The notes: generated by a model not told the origin, from the sequence alone. A stretch of 64,000 nucleotides of DNA from Hyphomicrobiales bacterium (GCA_004144345.1 SEEL01000010.1:1-64000), one strand, 5' to 3'; shown: positions 31,780 through 42,384, counted from the first letter of the stretch. Translations and numbers: made by a program.

Positions 31780-32103
31780 ATGAGCACGCCGTTCAACGCC
31801 GTCGCCGCCGCCTATAGCAACGCCTCGCGGCTCATCTCCGACCCGGGCAAGACTTCACTCGGTGGATTAGGTGGGGCAGGCCAAGGTCCTGATTTCGGGA
31901 AGCTTGTCGCCGAGGGCATGCAGGGCGTCATGCAGGCCGGCGCGACCTCGGACAAACTCTCGCTTGATCTCGTCAACGGCCAAGCCAATGTGGTCGACGT
32001 TGTGACGGCCATCAGCCAGACCGAACTGGCGATGGAGAGCATGGTAGCAATCCGCGACAAGGTGATTTCCGCCTATGAGGAAATCATGCGGATGCCGATC
32101 TAG
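31780..32103 (+). CDS. fliE: Flagellar hook-basal body protein FliE
   Basis: 107 residues. C-terminal FliE pattern SLDLVNGQANVVDVVTAISQTELAMESMVAIRDKVISAYEEIMRMPI. Adapter between the MS ring and the rod and an early export substrate. 17 bp after flgC. Confidence 0.95.
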   Translation: MSTPFNAVAAAYSNASRLISDPGKTSLGGLGGAGQGPDFGKLVAEGMQGVMQAGATSDKLSLDLVNGQANVVDVVTAISQTELAMESMVAIRDKVISAYEEIMRMPI

Positions 32104-32114
32104 GGATCAAGCAA

Positions 32115-32381
32115 GTGGACGGGGGTCAGGTTCTCGATATCGCGCGTGACGGCATCTGGGTGATGATCCTGGTGGGCGCGCCGATGATGATCGTCGGTCT
32201 TGTGGTGGGCGTTGTCATCGCCCTGTTCCAGGCCCTGACGCAGATTCAGGAGCAGACGCTGACCTTCGTGCCCAAGATCATCGCGATGTTCGTGACCATG
32301 CTGGTCGCCTTGCCGTTCATGGGCGCGGCGATGGGCGGCTACATGTTGCGGGTCGCCGATCTGATCGTGACCGGCGGATGA
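32115..32381 (+). CDS. fliQ: Flagellar type III export gate protein FliQ
   Basis: 88 residues, GTG start at 32115. Two hydrophobic helices: DGIWVMILVGAPMMIVGLVVGVVIALFQALTQIQEQTLTFVPKIIAMFVTMLVALPFMGAAMGGYM, with the conserved QIQEQTLTFVPK loop. Part of the FliPQR pore. Overlaps fliR by four bases (ATGA). Confidence 0.96.
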   Translation: MDGGQVLDIARDGIWVMILVGAPMMIVGLVVGVVIALFQALTQIQEQTLTFVPKIIAMFVTMLVALPFMGAAMGGYMLRVADLIVTGG

Positions 32382-33145
32382 TCTCGCTCAACTGGCTGCC
32401 CGAGACAGCCTATCTGTACATCTTAATCTTTGCTCGCGTGGGCAGCATCCTGATGTTGATGCCGGCCCTAGGTGAGCAGACGATCCCTGCGCGGATGCGG
32501 CTCAGCTTTGCGCTGATATTTGCGGCGGTGATCTACCCGATCGTTTCGCCAACCCTGCCGCCGCTTACCGGCGATGTGCTCCAGGTCGTCCTCTATCTGC
32601 TGCATGAGATCGCCATCGGCCTGATCCTGGGCGCCATCACCCGGCTCATCACGCTCGCCGCAGCCGTTGCCGGGTCGGTCATCGCCTTTCAATCCGGACT
32701 CTCGGGCGCGCTCGGTGCCGATCCCACCAATGGCGGCATACAGGGCGCGCTGCTCGGCACCTTCCTGTCCATGCTCGGCGTTGCGCTGATCTTCGCCACC
32801 GATTTGCATCACGTCGCGCTGATGGCGATCCGCGACAGCTACATGATCTTTTCGCCGTCGCAGCCGATCATGTGGGGCGACGCGGCGCAGGTGGCGATCC
32901 AGGCGACCGCCTCCGCCTTCGTGATCGGCGTCCAAATGGCGGCGCCGTTCCTCGTCCTCGGCCTCGTCTTCTACCTGGGCATGGGGCTGCTCGGTCGCAT
33001 GATGCCTCAACTGCAGGTGTTCTTTATCGCCATGCCACTCACGATCTGGGCGGGCCTGGCGCTTCTCGCGCTGTTACTCGCGATGATGATGGGCTGGTAC
33101 CTCACGCATTTTGAGAACGAGCTTGCCACCTTGCGGGGTGCTTAA
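32378..33145 (+). CDS. fliR: Flagellar type III export gate protein FliR
   Basis: 255 residues with six or more hydrophobic helices. FliR features: FARVGSILMLMPALGEQTIPARMRLSFALIFAAVIYP, EIAIGLILGAITRLITLAAAVAGSVIAFQSGL, and LGLVFYLGMGLLGRMMPQLQVFFIAMPLTIWAGLALL. One copy completes the FliP5Q4R1 gate. Its stop directly abuts the flhB GTG. Confidence 0.96.
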   Translation: MISLNWLPETAYLYILIFARVGSILMLMPALGEQTIPARMRLSFALIFAAVIYPIVSPTLPPLTGDVLQVVLYLLHEIAIGLILGAITRLITLAAAVAGSVIAFQSGLSGALGADPTNGGIQGALLGTFLSMLGVALIFATDLHHVALMAIRDSYMIFSPSQPIMWGDAAQVAIQATASAFVIGVQMAAPFLVLGLVFYLGMGLLGRMMPQLQVFFIAMPLTIWAGLALLALLLAMMMGWYLTHFENELATLRGA

Positions 33146-34225
33146 GTGAGCGACGAGGCCCCGGAAGAATCCTCGAAAACAGAAGAGCCCTCCCACAAGA
33201 AGCTCGAGGACGCCCACAAGAAGGGAAATGTGGTCAAGAGCCAGGAGGTCAACAACTGGTTCATGATCGCCGGCTCCGGCCTGCTGTTCGCCACGATGGC
33301 CGCGCCGACCACCGCCGCGCTCACCGATACCCTCGGTACGCTGATGGCCAATGCCGATCAGTTCAGCATCGGCGGCAACGCGCTCAACGCTTTCCTCGGC
33401 AATCTGGCATTCACGATCCTGCTGGTGGCACTGGTGCCGCTTGCGGTCCTTGCCTTCTTCGGCATCGCCGCCAACCTCGTCCAGCACCAGCCATTGCTTT
33501 CGGTCGAGCCGATCACGCCGAAATTCTCCAAGATCAATCCGATCGAGGGCGCCAAGCGCCTGTTCTCGCGCGACGCGCTCGTCAATTTCGTCAAAGGCCT
33601 GCTGAAGATTGCGGTGGTAGCGGGCGTGACCTACGCCGTGATCTGGCCGGAGCGTGACAGCCTCGAGACGATGGTCACGATGGACGTGGCGATGCTGCTG
33701 CCGACGTTTCAGGCGCTCGGACTGAAGGTCTTTGGCGCGGTGATCGCCGTCGTGACGCTGATCGCCCTGATCGACTACGTGTACCAGCGCAACCGCTGGT
33801 GGAACCGTCTCCGGATGACGGTCCAGGAGGTTCGCGACGAGTACAAGCAGATGGAAGGCAGCCCCGAGGTCAAGGGCCGGATCCGGGCCATCCGCAACGA
33901 GCGGAGCCGCCAGCGCATGATGGCCAACGTGCCGCAATCGACCGTCGTGATCACCAACCCGACGCACTTCGCCGTGGCGCTCAAATACGATCGCGACATG
34001 GCGGCGCCGGTCTGCATGGCCAAGGGCACCGACGACGTGGCGTTCCGCATCCGCGAACTGGCCAAGGAACATGATATTCCGATCGTCGAAAATCCACCCC
34101 TGGCGCGCGCGCTTTTCGCCTCGGTGGATATCGACGAAACCATTCCGAGTGAGCATTTCAAGGCGGTCGCGCAGGTTATCGGTTTCGTCATGCGGATGAA
34201 GCAGAAGCCGAGCTGGAAGGCCTGA
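33146..34225 (+). CDS. flhB: Flagellar export substrate-specificity switch FlhB
   Basis: 359 residues, GTG start at 33146. N-terminal basic/acidic leader SSKTEEPSHKKLEDAHKKGNVVKSQEVNNW, four membrane helices, and the cytoplasmic domain with the autocleavage motif NPTH in STVVITNPTHFAVALKYDRDM, then PPLARALFASVDIDETIPSEHFKAVAQVIGFVMRMK. Cleavage between Asn and Pro switches export from rod/hook to filament substrates. Full length. Confidence 0.97.
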   Translation: MSDEAPEESSKTEEPSHKKLEDAHKKGNVVKSQEVNNWFMIAGSGLLFATMAAPTTAALTDTLGTLMANADQFSIGGNALNAFLGNLAFTILLVALVPLAVLAFFGIAANLVQHQPLLSVEPITPKFSKINPIEGAKRLFSRDALVNFVKGLLKIAVVAGVTYAVIWPERDSLETMVTMDVAMLLPTFQALGLKVFGAVIAVVTLIALIDYVYQRNRWWNRLRMTVQEVRDEYKQMEGSPEVKGRIRAIRNERSRQRMMANVPQSTVVITNPTHFAVALKYDRDMAAPVCMAKGTDDVAFRIRELAKEHDIPIVENPPLARALFASVDIDETIPSEHFKAVAQVIGFVMRMKQKPSWKA

Positions 34226-34244
34226 CGAGGAGCCCGCCTTGACG

Positions 34245-34619
34245 ATGCTTGCCGCCATCATCGCCTGCATCCTGCTGGCCGCCCTTGCCGTGTTCCAGGC
34301 GGCGCTGGCTGCGGGAGCCCCGGCGGGTCATTTCGCCTGGGGCGGGCAGCATCGCGTCCTGCCGCGCCATTTGCGGATCGGCAGCGCCGTCGCGATCCTG
34401 ATCTATGCGCTGTTTGCCGCGATATTGCTGCAGCGCGCCGGGCTCGTGACTTTGCTGCCGGCGCCGGTAGTTGATATCGGCATCTGGGTGCAGCTTGCCT
34501 ATCTGGCTCTCGGCATTCCGATGAATGCCATATCCCGCAGCCGGCCCGAGCGTTTCACCATGACGCCGATCGTCATCGTGCTGTTCTTGCTCGCTCTCAC
34601 GGTCGCAATGGGTTGGTAA
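34245..34619 (+). CDS. Small polytopic membrane protein
   Basis: 124 residues from ATG 34245 (a TTG at 34239 is alternative). About four hydrophobic helices: AIIACILLAALAVFQAAL, RIGSAVAILIYALFAAILL, IWVQLAYLALGIPMNAIS, IVIVLFLLALTVAMGW, with a His-rich loop (GHFAWGGQHRVLPRHLRIG). No family I can name with confidence. It lies 19 bp after flhB, with an RBS-like GAGGAG between them, so it could be the last gene of that operon, but nothing ties it to flagella. Confidence 0.6.
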   Translation: MLAAIIACILLAALAVFQAALAAGAPAGHFAWGGQHRVLPRHLRIGSAVAILIYALFAAILLQRAGLVTLLPAPVVDIGIWVQLAYLALGIPMNAISRSRPERFTMTPIVIVLFLLALTVAMGW

Positions 34620-34712
34620 GGGCGGATTTGCTGAGGGCCGAGGGCCAAAGCGCTACCCGCTGACTCCCCCTTTTGCTAGAGGTTAAAGGCACTGATTCGA
34701 AGGGCGACGAGG

Positions 34713-37283
34713 ATGTCCAGCATGCCGGCTGACGAGGACAATTATCCCAGCCCTCTGGTCAGCCGCCCACGCAGCGCGTCGGGCTTGTGGCGGGTCATCG
34801 CTCTGGCAGCGGCGTTCATCGTCATCGCGGTCGTGATCTCGACGTTTGGCGAGTACATCCCTCCCGATGCCGTGCTGGTTTTTGTGGGGCTTCTCGCCGT
34901 TGTCGGCGTCTTCTGCCTGTTCGCCCTGACTGCGGGCATCTTCCGCTTCGCCTCCGCGAGCGAGGACAAGGGCAGCGTGTCGCGCGCCGTGATCGACAGC
35001 CTGCCCTTCGGGGCGGTGGTGTCGGACCGCGACGGCAAGATCACCTATGTCAACGCGCAGTATGGTGAGATCGCCGGCGGGATTGCCGACGGCGTGCCGG
35101 TGGGCGTGCCGCGCCTGTTTGCCGGCCAGCCCGAAGCCAGCGAGGCAGTCTACCGCCTGTCGCGGGCGGCGCGAGAGGGGCGTCCCGCGCTCGAAGACAT
35201 CCGGCTGATCGGCGGGCTCGCCGGCAGTTCGTCCGGCTCCAGCAAGCCGATCTGGTATCGCGTCACCGTGCGGGCGCTGCCGCAGGTCGAGGGGAGCAGC
35301 AAGCCGCTGGTGCTGTGGAGCGTCGAGGACATCACGCGCGACCGCGAGCGGCAGGATAACGCCTTCCTCGAACTGCAGCGGGCCATCGACTATCTCGACC
35401 ACGCGCCTGCCGGCTTCTTCTCGGCCGACCAGCAGGGCAGGGTGCAGTATCTGAACTCCACGCTGGCGGACTGGCTTGGCTACGACCTCGCCGAGTTCGA
35501 GGCCGGCACCGTCCAACTGGCCGACATCATCCGCGGCGACGGCTCGAGCCTCCTGATGCGTGGTCGGGCCGACGGGGAGATCGGCACCGAAATCATCGAT
35601 ATCGACCTCGTGAAGCAGAACGGCACGCTGATCCCGGTGCGCCTGCTCCATCGTGCGGCGCGCCTTGCGGATGGCGAGCTGGGCGAGACGCGCACCCTCG
35701 TGCTCGATCGCCGCAGCGGCGCCGAGCAGGAGGAGGCACTGCGTGCGTCCGAAGTGCGGTTCTCGCGCTTTTTCAACGACACGCCCTTTGCGATTGCAAC
35801 GCTCGACCAGGACGGCCGGATTATCCGCACGAACGCACCGTTCGGCCGGATTTTCGACTGGCAGGGCAGCGAGCGTCCGCTGGACCGGGTCGGCATGTCG
35901 GAACTTTTGTCCGAAGCGAGCCGCGTCGCTTTCGCCGAAGCCATCGCGGCGGCGGTTGCGAACAGGTCGGAGATCGAGCCGGTCGACGCGCAACTGACGC
36001 GCGAGGGCGACCACGCCGTGCGGCTCTACATTTCGGGCTCCGAAGAGGCCCAAGGCTCGCCGGAGCGCGTCAATGTCTACGCGCTCGACATGACCGAACA
36101 GCGCAAGCTCGAGGCGCAGTTCGCGCAGGGCCAGAAGATGCAGGCGGTTGGCCAGCTCGCCGGCGGCGTGGCGCATGACTTCAACAATGTGCTCACGGCC
36201 ATCATCGGCTTCTCGGATCTGCTGCTGCTCAAGCACAAGCCGGGCGATCCGAGCTTCCAGGACCTGATGTCGATCAAGCAGAGCGCCAACCGCGCTGCCG
36301 GTTTGACGCGCCAGTTGCTGGCCTTCTCGCGGCGCCAGACGCTGCGCCCGCAAATCCTTGAAGTGCCGACCAATATCGACGATCTGACGGTGCTGCTGAA
36401 GCGCCTGATCGGCGAACAGATTACGCTGCATGTCGATCACGGCCAGCAGATCTGGCCGGTAAAGGCTGATCTCGTGCAGCTCGAGCAGGTCGTGGTGAAC
36501 CTTGTCGTCAACGCGCGCGATGCGATGCCGAATGGCGGCTCGATCACGCTCAGGACGCGCAATGTGAGCGAACGCGAGGCTACCAGCGCGAACTACACGG
36601 GCATGCCGCCCGCTGACTATGTGCAGATCGAAGTCGAGGACACCGGTACAGGCATGCCGCCCGAGATCATGGAGAAGATCTTCGAGCCGTTCTTTTCGAC
36701 CAAGGAACTCGGCAAGGGGACCGGCCTCGGCCTCTCTACCGTCTACGGGATCATCAAGCAGACCGGCGGCTTCATCTACCCGGAGTCCGAAATGGGCAAG
36801 GGCACGGTGTTCCGCATCTTCTTGCCGCGCCATCTGCCGGTCGAGGGCGAAATGCCGGCCAAGATCGCAGCCGCGGCGGTGGTCAAGGACCTCACCGGGC
36901 ACGAGCGGATCCTCTTGGTCGAGGACGAGGACAATGTTCGCGCCTTCTCCGCCCGGGCGCTGCGCGCCACCGGCTATGAGGTGTTCGAGGCGGATTCCGG
37001 CGAAGAGGCCCTGTGGGTGCTCGAGGATATCGGCGGGCAGATCGATCTGATGGTGTCGGACGTCGTGATGCCGGAAATGGACGGCCCCGCGCTGCTGCTT
37101 AAGGTTCGCGAGCGCCTGCCTAACCTCAAGGTGATCTTCGTGTCCGGCTACGCTGAGGAAAGCGTGCGGCAGGACATCGCCGACGACCAGTCGGTGGAGT
37201 TCCTAGCCAAGCCCTATTCGCTCGACCAGATCAATTCCAAGGTCAAGGAAGTGCTGGGCAAGGGCGCCCAGACCATTCAGTAA
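34713..37283 (+). CDS. cckA: Cell-cycle hybrid histidine kinase CckA
   Basis: 856 residues. Two N-terminal membrane helices ([19 protein letters not shown] and [20 protein letters not shown]), several PAS-like domains ([59 protein letters not shown]), and the phospho-His near residue 487 in [26 protein letters not shown]. An HATPase domain ([50 protein letters not shown]) precedes a C-terminal receiver with Asp in [17 protein letters not shown]. The ChpT-CtrA phosphorelay begins here, so this kinase sets CtrA activity at the boxes near fliX, fliL and flgB. 93 bp separate it from the preceding membrane protein gene. Confidence 0.93.
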   Translation: MSSMPADEDNYPSPLVSRPRSASGLWRVIALAAAFIVIAVVISTFGEYIPPDAVLVFVGLLAVVGVFCLFALTAGIFRFASASEDKGSVSRAVIDSLPFGAVVSDRDGKITYVNAQYGEIAGGIADGVPVGVPRLFAGQPEASEAVYRLSRAAREGRPALEDIRLIGGLAGSSSGSSKPIWYRVTVRALPQVEGSSKPLVLWSVEDITRDRERQDNAFLELQRAIDYLDHAPAGFFSADQQGRVQYLNSTLADWLGYDLAEFEAGTVQLADIIRGDGSSLLMRGRADGEIGTEIIDIDLVKQNGTLIPVRLLHRAARLADGELGETRTLVLDRRSGAEQEEALRASEVRFSRFFNDTPFAIATLDQDGRIIRTNAPFGRIFDWQGSERPLDRVGMSELLSEASRVAFAEAIAAAVANRSEIEPVDAQLTREGDHAVRLYISGSEEAQGSPERVNVYALDMTEQRKLEAQFAQGQKMQAVGQLAGGVAHDFNNVLTAIIGFSDLLLLKHKPGDPSFQDLMSIKQSANRAAGLTRQLLAFSRRQTLRPQILEVPTNIDDLTVLLKRLIGEQITLHVDHGQQIWPVKADLVQLEQVVVNLVVNARDAMPNGGSITLRTRNVSEREATSANYTGMPPADYVQIEVEDTGTGMPPEIMEKIFEPFFSTKELGKGTGLGLSTVYGIIKQTGGFIYPESEMGKGTVFRIFLPRHLPVEGEMPAKIAAAAVVKDLTGHERILLVEDEDNVRAFSARALRATGYEVFEADSGEEALWVLEDIGGQIDLMVSDVVMPEMDGPALLLKVRERLPNLKVIFVSGYAEESVRQDIADDQSVEFLAKPYSLDQINSKVKEVLGKGAQTIQ

Positions 37284-37290
37284 TCCGCGG

Positions 37291-37974
37291 ATGCACGAGC
37301 ATCCGCTCGACAATCCGATCTGGAACGGCCTCACCGGACCGCATAGCCATCTGGGCGTAGGGGACGGCAAGGTGCGGCGCTATCGCGCCGATGTCGCCAT
37401 GTTCGTTGCGGTCGAGGATCCGGCCGATCCCGACATGCCGGGACTGGCTGCTCTGATCGGCGAGGGAAATGCCGGGTTCGTGACCTCGAGCCCCGTGTCG
37501 CTGCCTGGGGGTATCGAGGTAGTGCGAATTGCCGATGTGCTGCAGATGGTTGTGGCGGACTGGCGGCCCGTGCCGGTCGACCTGCCGATGGTGCCACTGG
37601 GCGATCGCGACGAGCCTGCGATGGTGGAACTGGTCGATCTCACCAAGCCCGGACCGTTTGCGCCGCGCGCCCGGCTGATGGGCGCGTTTCGCGGCTTGTT
37701 CGATGAGGGCAGGCTTATTGCCATGAGCGGCGAGCGGATGCGGACGCAGGATTTCACCGAGATCAGCGCCGTCTGCACCCATCCCGACTATCGCGGGCGC
37801 GGCTATGCCAAGCAGTTCGTGTCGCAGGGTGGCAACGAGATCATCGCGGCGGGGAAGACGCCGTTCCTCCACGTTTTTGCGGATAACCAACTGGCCATCG
37901 CCACCTACGAGAAGCTCGGCTTCATACGCAGCCGGATGATGCAATTCACGGTGATCCGGCGCGCGGCGCGGTAG
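37291..37974 (+). CDS. GNAT-family N-acetyltransferase (FR47-like)
   Basis: 227 residues. The GNAT acetyl-CoA site is ISAVCTHPDYRGRGYAKQFVSQGGNEII, followed by LHVFADNQLAIATYEKLGFIRSRMMQF. The N-terminal half (NPIWNGLTGPHSHLGVGDGKVRRYRADVAMFVAV) is of the FR47-like type. Substrate unknown. Seven bases after the cckA stop, so probably co-transcribed. Confidence 0.85.
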   Translation: MHEHPLDNPIWNGLTGPHSHLGVGDGKVRRYRADVAMFVAVEDPADPDMPGLAALIGEGNAGFVTSSPVSLPGGIEVVRIADVLQMVVADWRPVPVDLPMVPLGDRDEPAMVELVDLTKPGPFAPRARLMGAFRGLFDEGRLIAMSGERMRTQDFTEISAVCTHPDYRGRGYAKQFVSQGGNEIIAAGKTPFLHVFADNQLAIATYEKLGFIRSRMMQFTVIRRAAR

Positions 37975-38117
37975 CGGCGGCTGGCAAAGCCCCGCCTACC
38001 GGCCTATATGCTGGGCAAATTTCCCCAGCACCGTGGACCACTATCATCGACAATTCGCTGTCAAAGACCGACCAGTTCTACGCCCTGCTTGAGGCCGCCT
38101 TCGGGGACGGTAGCCTG

Positions 38118-39224
38118 GTGAAGCTGGCGTTGCGTGCCTATGACGGCACGGACCCGACGATCCGGTCGATCGATATCAAGCCGGCGCTGATCAAGCGGCA
38201 GAAGCAGTTGAGCTTTACCTGGCACTTCAAGACGCGCGACGTGGTGCGTAACCATGCCTGGGATGAGGCGCTGGTCGAACTGAAGGGGCTCGTCGGCGTC
38301 GAGTTCAATCTGGCGCAACTGTTCACGGCCGAGGCCGACTGGTCGCTGGACTTCCAGGGCAAGTCGCCGCGCCTGAAGCAGGCGGCGCCGACACAGAAGG
38401 CGCCTGCATCGCTGTCGCACAACCGCGAGAAGGTGCGGGCGCTGCCCGCAGCCGGGCGCGCCTGGCTGCGCGATCTCGGCATCACCACAGCGGACGGCAA
38501 GGTTGTGCCGGGGGCGCAGGACAAGTTCCGGCAGATCAATCGCTATGTCGAAATCCTCGGGCCGCTGCTCAAGGCCATTCCGCGCGGCAAGCTCAGCAAG
38601 GTCGTCGATATGGGCGCCGGCAAGGGCTATCTCACCTTCGCCGTAGCCGATTATCTCGCGAACACGCTGCAATCCGAGGCCAAGACGGTCGGCGTCGAGT
38701 TGCGTCCCGACATGGTCGAACTCTGCAACGGTGTCGCCGGCAAGGCGGGGCTCAGTCAGCTGAGCTTCGCGCAGGGCTCGATCGACGGGTTCGACAGTGC
38801 GGGCACCAGCGCGTTGATTGCGCTCCATGCCTGCGACACGGCGACGGACGATGCGATCGCCAAGGGCATTGCGGCCGAGGCCGAACTGATCGTCGTCGCG
38901 CCGTGCTGCCACAAGCAGATCCGGCGCGAGATCGAGACGGCCAACGCCCCGACGCCGCTCGATTATCTGCTGCGGCACGGCATCTTCGTCGAGCGGCAGG
39001 CCGAGATGGTGACGGACGGGATCCGGGCGCTGATCCTCGAATATTTCGGCTACAGCACGAAGGTGTTCGAGTTCATCTCGGACCAGCACACGCCCAAGAA
39101 TGTGCTGATCGTGGGCCAGCGCAACGGCCGCCGGGGCGACCCCGCCATCCTTGACAAGATCAAGGATGCCAAAGCGATGTTCGGCATCCGCCAGCACTAT
39201 CTGGAAGGCGTTACGGGCCTTTAG
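38118..39224 (+). CDS. Class I SAM-dependent methyltransferase (GSTCD/PF13679-like)
   Basis: 368 residues from GTG 38118. A central Rossmann fold has VVDMGAGKGYLTFAVADYL, GVELRPDMVELCN, the second motif LIALHACDTATDDAIAKG and VVAPCCHKQIRREI. The PCCH motif suggests the GSTCD-like group often annotated as rRNA or small-molecule methyltransferase. The frame remains open and gene-like upstream of the GTG (IIDNSLSKTDQFYALLEAAFGDGSLVK, 38043-38120) without ATG, GTG or TTG, so the true start may be a non-standard codon. Convergent with the aldo/keto reductase gene, sharing TTAG. Confidence 0.8.
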   Translation: MKLALRAYDGTDPTIRSIDIKPALIKRQKQLSFTWHFKTRDVVRNHAWDEALVELKGLVGVEFNLAQLFTAEADWSLDFQGKSPRLKQAAPTQKAPASLSHNREKVRALPAAGRAWLRDLGITTADGKVVPGAQDKFRQINRYVEILGPLLKAIPRGKLSKVVDMGAGKGYLTFAVADYLANTLQSEAKTVGVELRPDMVELCNGVAGKAGLSQLSFAQGSIDGFDSAGTSALIALHACDTATDDAIAKGIAAEAELIVVAPCCHKQIRREIETANAPTPLDYLLRHGIFVERQAEMVTDGIRALILEYFGYSTKVFEFISDQHTPKNVLIVGQRNGRRGDPAILDKIKDAKAMFGIRQHYLEGVTGL

Positions 39225-40261
39225 CCGGCGATGCGGCCGCCGGGCAGCGGCGTGCCCGGCGCCACCAGCTTCTGGTCGGCGAGGGCGTCCCAGAACCCGG
39301 CCGGGATCGGGGAGTTCCACCATTCGATGATGCCGTTGAGCTCGGCCGGCGATTTCGGACCAGTGACGACGTTGCACACCACCGGATGAGCGAGGGCGAA
39401 GTGCAGCGCCGCGGCGGGCAGCAGCACGTTGAAGTCGCGGCAGACCGCCTGCAGGGCGCCGACGCGCTCGAGGACTTCCGGCGGCGCCTTCTGGTAGACG
39501 CCGTTCGCGGGGCCCCAGATGTCGCTGCCGGCGAGGATGCCCGCGGCGAACGGGCCGGCCGCGATCATCGAGGTGCCGCGCTTGAGGCAGGCCGACATCA
39601 GCGGCTCGAGCGGGGTCTGCTCTAGCAGGGTGTAGCGGTTGGCGAGGAGGAAGACGTCCCAATCGCCCAGCTCCAGCGCGTCCATCAGGATGGGCCATTC
39701 GTTGACGCCGAGGCCGATGGCGCTCACCAGCCCCTGCGAGCGCAGTTCGGTGAGGGCCCGGTAGCCGCCATTGGCGAGGTCGGCCCAGTGCTTTTCGTGC
39801 AGCTCGCCATGGGTTTGGGTGCCGATATCGTGGACGAGCAGGATGTCGATCTTGCCCAGGCCCAGGCGCTGCAGGCTGTCCTCGAAGGAGCGCATGACGC
39901 CGTCGTAGGCGTAGTCGTAGACCATCTCGAAGGGGAAGGGCTGCGTCCAGCCATGCGGGACCGTGCGGTCGGCATCGGAGCGGACGGGCTTCATCAGGCG
40001 CCCGACTTTGGTTGAGATTACAAAGGGTTCGGGGCGGAAGCGGAGGGCGTCGCCGGTGAGATGCTCCGAGCGGCCGCAGCCATAATGGGGGGCGGTGTCG
40101 ATGTAGCCGATGCCGGCGTCGAGGGCGGCGCTGACGGTGGCGCGGGCCTGGTCGGGCGGCACCACCGTGCCGCCGGCGCCCACCAGAGTTGCCGCGCCGA
40201 GGCCCAGTTCGGTGACCTGCAGCGATGTCCGGCCGACCTGACGCAGCTTGAATCCGGGCAT
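39221..40261 (-). CDS. Aldo/keto reductase (fucose/threo-aldose dehydrogenase type)
   Basis: 346 residues. AKR tetrad: Asp in GIGYIDTAPHYGCGRSE (with Tyr), Lys in VISTKVGRLMKP and His in DILLVHDIG. NAD(P) end region AAALHFALAHPVVCNVVTGPKSPAELNG. Length and the APHYGCGRSE motif match the D-threo-aldose 1-dehydrogenase/pyridoxal-reductase-like clade. Shine-Dalgarno GGAG is a few bases before the ATG. It is separated from macB upstream by 175 bp, where I see no other feature. Confidence 0.9.
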   Translation of the reverse strand: MPGFKLRQVGRTSLQVTELGLGAATLVGAGGTVVPPDQARATVSAALDAGIGYIDTAPHYGCGRSEHLTGDALRFRPEPFVISTKVGRLMKPVRSDADRTVPHGWTQPFPFEMVYDYAYDGVMRSFEDSLQRLGLGKIDILLVHDIGTQTHGELHEKHWADLANGGYRALTELRSQGLVSAIGLGVNEWPILMDALELGDWDVFLLANRYTLLEQTPLEPLMSACLKRGTSMIAAGPFAAGILAGSDIWGPANGVYQKAPPEVLERVGALQAVCRDFNVLLPAAALHFALAHPVVCNVVTGPKSPAELNGIIEWWNSPIPAGFWDALADQKLVAPGTPLPGGRIAG

Positions 40262-40436
40262 TTTTCTTTCTCCTTTGGACGCCGGGCGGACACTGACATG
40301 TTAGTGCCGCAAGTCAATTCCTGCCAAAGGCTTAGCGGAAAATATCCTGTCGTATGGCGGGCCGATGGCGGGGCATTCGGCTGCGAAAAGCGGCGAACCG
40401 CGGGCGCGGTTCGTCCGTTCGTCGCGGAAGTGCCGG

Positions 40437-42383
40437 CTATTCGCGGGCCAGCGCCTGGACCGGATCGAGCCGGGCCGCCGAGCGGGCGGGCATGAAGCCG
40501 AAGACGATGCCGATCAGCGTCGAGGAGGCGAGCGCCGCGAAGATCGAGGCAGCCGAGTAGGAGAGGCGGGCGCCGGCCATCAGCTGCGTCAGGCCATAGC
40601 CGAGCACGAAGCTCAGCGCGACGCCGGCGGCGCCGCCGACGATGCAGACCAGCACCGCCTCGGTGAGGAACTGGCGCATGATGTCGCCACGCCGCGCGCC
40701 GACGGCCATGCGGATGCCGATTTCGCGGGTCCGCTCGCTGACCGAGACGAGCATGATGTTCATGACGCCGATGCCGCCGACCACGAGCGAGATCACGGCA
40801 ATGGCGGAGATCAGCAGCGTGAGGGTTTGGCTCGTACTTTGAATCGTTTCGCGGATGGTGTTCGTGTTCTGGAGGAAGAAATCGGTGGTGCCGTGGAGGC
40901 GCGTCAGCAACGCCCCGATCTCGGCCTGCGCGGTGTCCATGTCGGCGCTGTCGGCGATGCGGACGGTGATCTGGCTGAGATAGTTCTGGCCGAGGATACG
41001 GTCCATCACCGTGGTGTAGGGCAGGTAGATCGAGGGGTTCGAACTGCCCGGCCCGAAGGTCGAGGTGATGGCGACGACGCCGATGACGCGCGCCGGCACC
41101 TTGCCGACCTGGATGATCTGGCCAATCGGGTTCTCGCCATTCTTGAACAGCGCCGTGACCGCATTGGTGTCGATGACGGCCACCTGGGCGCGATCGTTTA
41201 TGGCGCTGGTGTCGAAGCTGCTGCCACTGGTGACGGTCGAACCCGAGACGCGGAAATAGTTCTGGCCGACGCCGCTTATCTGCGCGTTGGCCGAGACGCT
41301 GCCGAACAGCACTGAAGAGTTGGTCGAGACGCGCGGCGTCACGCTATCGGCGTAGGGCTCGCGGGCAATGGCCTCGGCATCGCTCGCAATGAGCGTGCGG
41401 ATGCGCCCCGAGCCGCGGTCACCAAAGCCGGTGCCGGGATAGACGTTGATGGTGTTGGTGCCGATCGAGGCGATGTTTTCGAGCACCGTCTGCTGGCTGC
41501 CCTGGCCGAGCGCGACGACCGACACGACCGAGGCGATGCCGATGATGATGCCGAGCATGGTGAGGAAGGTGCGCAGCTTGTGCGCCACCATAGCGCGCAG
41601 CGACATGCGCAGGGCTTCGCCGGCATCGTCGAGCCATTTGCCGGCGCGGAAGCGGCGCTTCTGCTCCGCCGGCCGGCGATCGCCGCGGCGGGCATCGGCG
41701 TTTGCCTTGTCGGCAATGATCTCGCCGTCGCGGATTTCGATGATGCGCTCGGCCTGCTGCGCGACGTTGGCGTCGTGCGTTACGATGATGATCGTGTGGC
41801 CCTCGGCGTGCAGTTCCTTGAGGAGCGCCATCAGTTCGGCGCCGCTGCGGGAATCGAGGGCGCCGGTGGGCTCGTCCGCGAGGATCACCTCGCCGCCATT
41901 CATCAGGGCGCGAGCGACGCTGACACGCTGCTGCTGGCCGCCGGAAAGGGCGGCCGGCCGGTTGCGGAGGCGGTCGCCCAGCCCGAGGCGTTGCAGCAGT
42001 TGGGTGGCGCGCGCATTGCGCGTCGAGCCATCGATGCCGGCATAGATGGCGGGCACGGCGGCGTTCTCGACGGCGCTGAGATCGCCCAGCAGCTGATAGC
42101 GCTGGAAGATGAAACCGAAATGCTCGCGGCGGAGCTCGGCAAGCTCATCGGGGCCAAGCCGGCTGATGTCGCGCCCGGCGAAAAAGTACGTGCCCTCGCT
42201 GGCCCGATCGAGGCAGCCGAGGATGTTCATCAGCGTCGACTTGCCCGAGCCCGACTGGCCGATGATCGCGATCATCTCGCCGGGATGGATGTCGAGGTTG
42301 ACGTCGCGAAGGACCGTGACGGTCTCGGCCCCGGTCACGAAGCGCCGGGTGAGGCCGCGCAGCGAGATCAGCGGCTGCGCCAT
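40437..42383 (-). CDS. macB: MacB-type ABC exporter (ATPase plus permease)
   Basis: 648 residues from ATG 42383. ATPase domain: Walker [11 protein letters not shown]-loop region FIFQRYQLL, signature [15 protein letters not shown], Walker [13 protein letters not shown]. It is followed by a linker, a first helix ([24 protein letters not shown]), the periplasmic MacB core domain ([19 protein letters not shown]...) and the FtsX-type three-helix membrane unit ([47 protein letters not shown]). Exports macrolides, peptides or siderophore-like substrates with MacA and an outer-membrane channel not found here. It starts one base after the macA stop. Confidence 0.94.
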   Translation of the reverse strand: MAQPLISLRGLTRRFVTGAETVTVLRDVNLDIHPGEMIAIIGQSGSGKSTLMNILGCLDRASEGTYFFAGRDISRLGPDELAELRREHFGFIFQRYQLLGDLSAVENAAVPAIYAGIDGSTRNARATQLLQRLGLGDRLRNRPAALSGGQQQRVSVARALMNGGEVILADEPTGALDSRSGAELMALLKELHAEGHTIIIVTHDANVAQQAERIIEIRDGEIIADKANADARRGDRRPAEQKRRFRAGKWLDDAGEALRMSLRAMVAHKLRTFLTMLGIIIGIASVVSVVALGQGSQQTVLENIASIGTNTINVYPGTGFGDRGSGRIRTLIASDAEAIAREPYADSVTPRVSTNSSVLFGSVSANAQISGVGQNYFRVSGSTVTSGSSFDTSAINDRAQVAVIDTNAVTALFKNGENPIGQIIQVGKVPARVIGVVAITSTFGPGSSNPSIYLPYTTVMDRILGQNYLSQITVRIADSADMDTAQAEIGALLTRLHGTTDFFLQNTNTIRETIQSTSQTLTLLISAIAVISLVVGGIGVMNIMLVSVSERTREIGIRMAVGARRGDIMRQFLTEAVLVCIVGGAAGVALSFVLGYGLTQLMAGARLSYSAASIFAALASSTLIGIVFGFMPARSAARLDPVQALARE

Positions 42384-42384
42384 A

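Noticed and set aside
34683-36902. Antisense open frame of 739 residues opposite cckA
   Set aside because: Shadow of cckA, whose kinase and receiver motifs are complete. No family features in the antisense frame.
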